Shown: piece after piece, positions 5,419-7,275 of the stretch
How the letters are laid out: every line of letters begins with the position of its first letter
Numbering within the stretch: the stretch's first letter is position 1
Assembly: GCA_905235165.1 (NCBI GenBank)
Contig: CAJOKK010000077.1
Span: forward strand, 1-7,275
DNA from: an uncultured Atopobiaceae bacterium
GTDB lineage: Bacteria; Actinomycetota; Coriobacteriia; Coriobacteriales; Atopobiaceae
Direction: 5' to 3'
Length of the DNA: 7,275 nt
Made by a program: the position numbers and the translations under genes
The notes under the pieces: model-generated
Told to the model about the DNA's origin: nothing
Seen by the model: only the letters and a program-made list of their open reading frames with translations
The model's database searches: none

Positions 5419-7275
5419 GTGGCAACGGTCGGGCACTTTGGGGGAGAGCTGAGGCGCTTTGGGCGTGAGGAAGGCGAGGAGCGGCTTGAGGTCGTCTCGC
5501 CCTTCGAGCCTGCCGGAGACCAGCCCCAGGCCATCGCAAAGTTGGCCAAGGGGGTCGAGGAGGGCCTGCGCTACCAGACGCTTCTGGGCGTGACCGGCTC
5601 GGGCAAGACCTTCACCATGGCCAAGCTCATTGAGGCCACGCAGAAGCCCACCCTCATCATGGAGCCCAACAAGACCCTCGCTGCCCAGGTGGCAAGCGAG
5701 ATGCGCGAGCTCTTTCCCAACAACGCGGTGGTCTACTTCGTCAGCTACTACGACTACTACCAGCCTGAAGCCTACGTGCCGCAGACCGACACCTATATCG
5801 AGAAGGACGCCTCCATCAATGAGGAGGTTGAGAAGCTGCGCCACCAGGCCACGTCGAGCCTGCTCAGCCGTCGCGACGTGATCGTGGTGGCATCGGTGAG
5901 CTGTATCTACGGTATCGGCAGCCCCGAGGACTACGCGGGTCTGGCGCCTACGGTGAGCAAGGACGAGCCGCTTGAGCGCGACGACCTCATTCGCGCCCTT
6001 ATCGATATCCAGTACGACCGTAACGACTACGACCTGCAGCGCGGCATGTTCCGCGTGCGCGGAGACACCGTGGACGTCTTTCCGCCCTATGCTGAGAACC
6101 CCTTGCGCATCAGCTTCTTCGGCGACGAGGTCGAGCTCATTGCCGAGGTGGACAAGGTGACCGGCGAGATCGTGCGCGAGTTTGACGCCATTCCCATCTG
6201 GCCGGCTTCGCACTACGTGACGGAGCGACCCAAGGTGACCCAGGCGCTCAAGACCATCTCGGAGGAGCTGGAGGGGCGCGTGGCCGAGCTCAAGGCAGCC
6301 GATCGCATCTTAGAGGCGCAGCGCTTGGCGCAGCGCACGGCCTACGACCTGGAGATGCTTGAGACCATGGGTTACTGCTCGGGCATCGAGAATTACTCAC
6401 GCCACATGGACGGCCGCAAGCCTGGCGAGCCGCCCTATACGCTCATCGACTACTTTCCGGCCGACATGCTCTGCATCATTGACGAGAGCCACGTCACCGT
6501 GCCGCAGATTCGTGGCATGTACGAGGGTGACCGCTCGCGCAAGGTGACGCTCGTGGAGCATGGCTTTCGCCTGCCGTCGGCGCTCGACAACCGTCCCTTG
6601 CGCTTTGATGAGTTCGAGCAGCGCGTGCCGCAGTACGTCTATGTCTCGGCCACGCCGGGCGACTACGAGGAGTCGGTGAGCCAGCAGCAGGTTGAGCAGG
6701 TCATTCGACCTACGGGTCTGCTTGACCCGCTGGTAGACGTGCGTCCCGTGCGCGGGCAGATCGACGATCTTATCGACGAGATCAAGGAGCGCACGGCCAA
6801 GGGCGATCGCGTGCTCGTGACGACGCTTACCAAGCGCATGGCCGAAGACCTGACGGACCATCTGCTCGACGAGGGTGTGAAGGTGAACTACATGCACTCC
6901 GATACCGCAACGCTCGAGCGCGTGGAGATCATTCGCGATCTGCGTGTGGGAAAGATCTCGGTGCTCGTGGGCATTAACTTGCTGCGCGAGGGCCTGGACA
7001 TCCCCGAGGTGTCGCTTGTTGCCATTCTTGATGCCGACAAGGAGGGCTTCCTGCGCAACCGTCGTTCCCTCATCCAGACCATGGGTCGTGCTGCTCGCAA
7101 TTCCCAAGGTCAGGTCATTATGTATGCCGACACTATCACCGACAGCATGCGCGAGGCCATCGAGGAGACCCGGCGGCGCCGCAGCATCCAGGAGGCCTTC
7201 AACGAGGAGCATGGCATCGTCCCCAAGACCATCAAGAAGTCAATTACCGATGTGACGAGCTTCATCTCTGAGGCC
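5419..7275 (+). CDS. uvrB: Excinuclease ABC subunit B (UvrB), 3'-partial
   Basis: UvrB is the cytosolic damage-verifying helicase-like ATPase of nucleotide excision repair. It is loaded by UvrA, then recruits UvrC for incision. The 619 residues visible contain Walker A GVTGSGKT (57-64), NKTLAAQ (84-90), the damage-probing beta-hairpin region rich in tyrosines (YYDYYQPEAY, 110-119), CSGIENYSRHMDGR (320-333), Walker B with DESH (355-358), GFRLPSALDNRPLRF (382-396), YVSATPG (408-414), VTTLTKRMAEDLT (467-479), GINLLREGLDIPEVSLV (518-534) and the arginine-finger motif QTMGRAARN (553-561). The GTG start gives about 20 residues ahead of the conserved SPFEPAGDQPQAI block, slightly longer than E. coli UvrB. 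The frame is still open at the right edge; the C-terminal UVR (UvrC-binding) coiled coil, normally the last 40 or so residues, lies beyond it. No key residue is missing in what is seen. Confidence 0.98.
   Translation, partial: MATVGHFGGELRRFGREEGEERLEVVSPFEPAGDQPQAIAKLAKGVEEGLRYQTLLGVTGSGKTFTMAKLIEATQKPTLIMEPNKTLAAQVASEMRELFPNNAVVYFVSYYDYYQPEAYVPQTDTYIEKDASINEEVEKLRHQATSSLLSRRDVIVVASVSCIYGIGSPEDYAGLAPTVSKDEPLERDDLIRALIDIQYDRNDYDLQRGMFRVRGDTVDVFPPYAENPLRISFFGDEVELIAEVDKVTGEIVREFDAIPIWPASHYVTERPKVTQALKTISEELEGRVAELKAADRILEAQRLAQRTAYDLEMLETMGYCSGIENYSRHMDGRKPGEPPYTLIDYFPADMLCIIDESHVTVPQIRGMYEGDRSRKVTLVEHGFRLPSALDNRPLRFDEFEQRVPQYVYVSATPGDYEESVSQQQVEQVIRPTGLLDPLVDVRPVRGQIDDLIDEIKERTAKGDRVLVTTLTKRMAEDLTDHLLDEGVKVNYMHSDTATLERVEIIRDLRVGKISVLVGINLLREGLDIPEVSLVAILDADKEGFLRNRRSLIQTMGRAARNSQGQVIMYADTITDSMREAIEETRRRRSIQEAFNEEHGIVPKTIKKSITDVTSFISEA

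Noticed and set aside
5389..7212. Two ~270-residue minus-strand open frames opposite uvrB
   Set aside because: uvrB is unambiguous on the plus strand. The antisense products are His/Val/Leu-rich mirror translations of UvrB codons without recognisable domains or convincing start contexts.

Overview
The window is a GC-rich, densely coded piece of bacterial chromosome. Its uvrB and coaE sequences and its gene layout suggest an actinobacterium. Coriobacteriia (Collinsella/Olsenella-like) is my best guess, based on protein character and composition; no rRNA or other marker in the window can confirm it.

Layout, left to right. (1) A plus-strand cluster of three tightly packed genes: a peptidase T-like M20 tripeptidase whose start lies left of the window, then coaE (dephospho-CoA kinase) 13 nt downstream, then a small membrane-anchored lytic transglycosylase whose start lies inside the end of coaE. 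(2) A 71-nt gap between convergent genes, holding a hairpin that looks like a bidirectional terminator. (3) A large minus-strand gene for a 912-residue protein I do not recognise: a two-helix membrane hairpin, a long disordered-looking linker, and a big soluble region ending in TPR-like helices. (4) A 153-nt divergent intergenic region carrying candidate promoters for both directions, a dyad symmetry, and a degenerate LexA/SOS-like operator just upstream of uvrB. (5) uvrB, starting at a GTG and running open off the right edge, so its C-terminal UvrC-binding end is not seen.

The first three genes probably form one transcription unit (peptide turnover, the last step of CoA synthesis, cell-wall remodelling). 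Their grouping looks like compact packing, not a single pathway. uvrB is independently expressed and may be under DNA-damage control. I see no mobile element, CRISPR array, tRNA, rRNA or phage gene. Most of the window is ordinary housekeeping sequence. The least understood item is the 912-residue membrane/TPR protein, and the uvrB upstream region is the best regulatory lead. I do not see convincing evidence of a new defence or mobile system.
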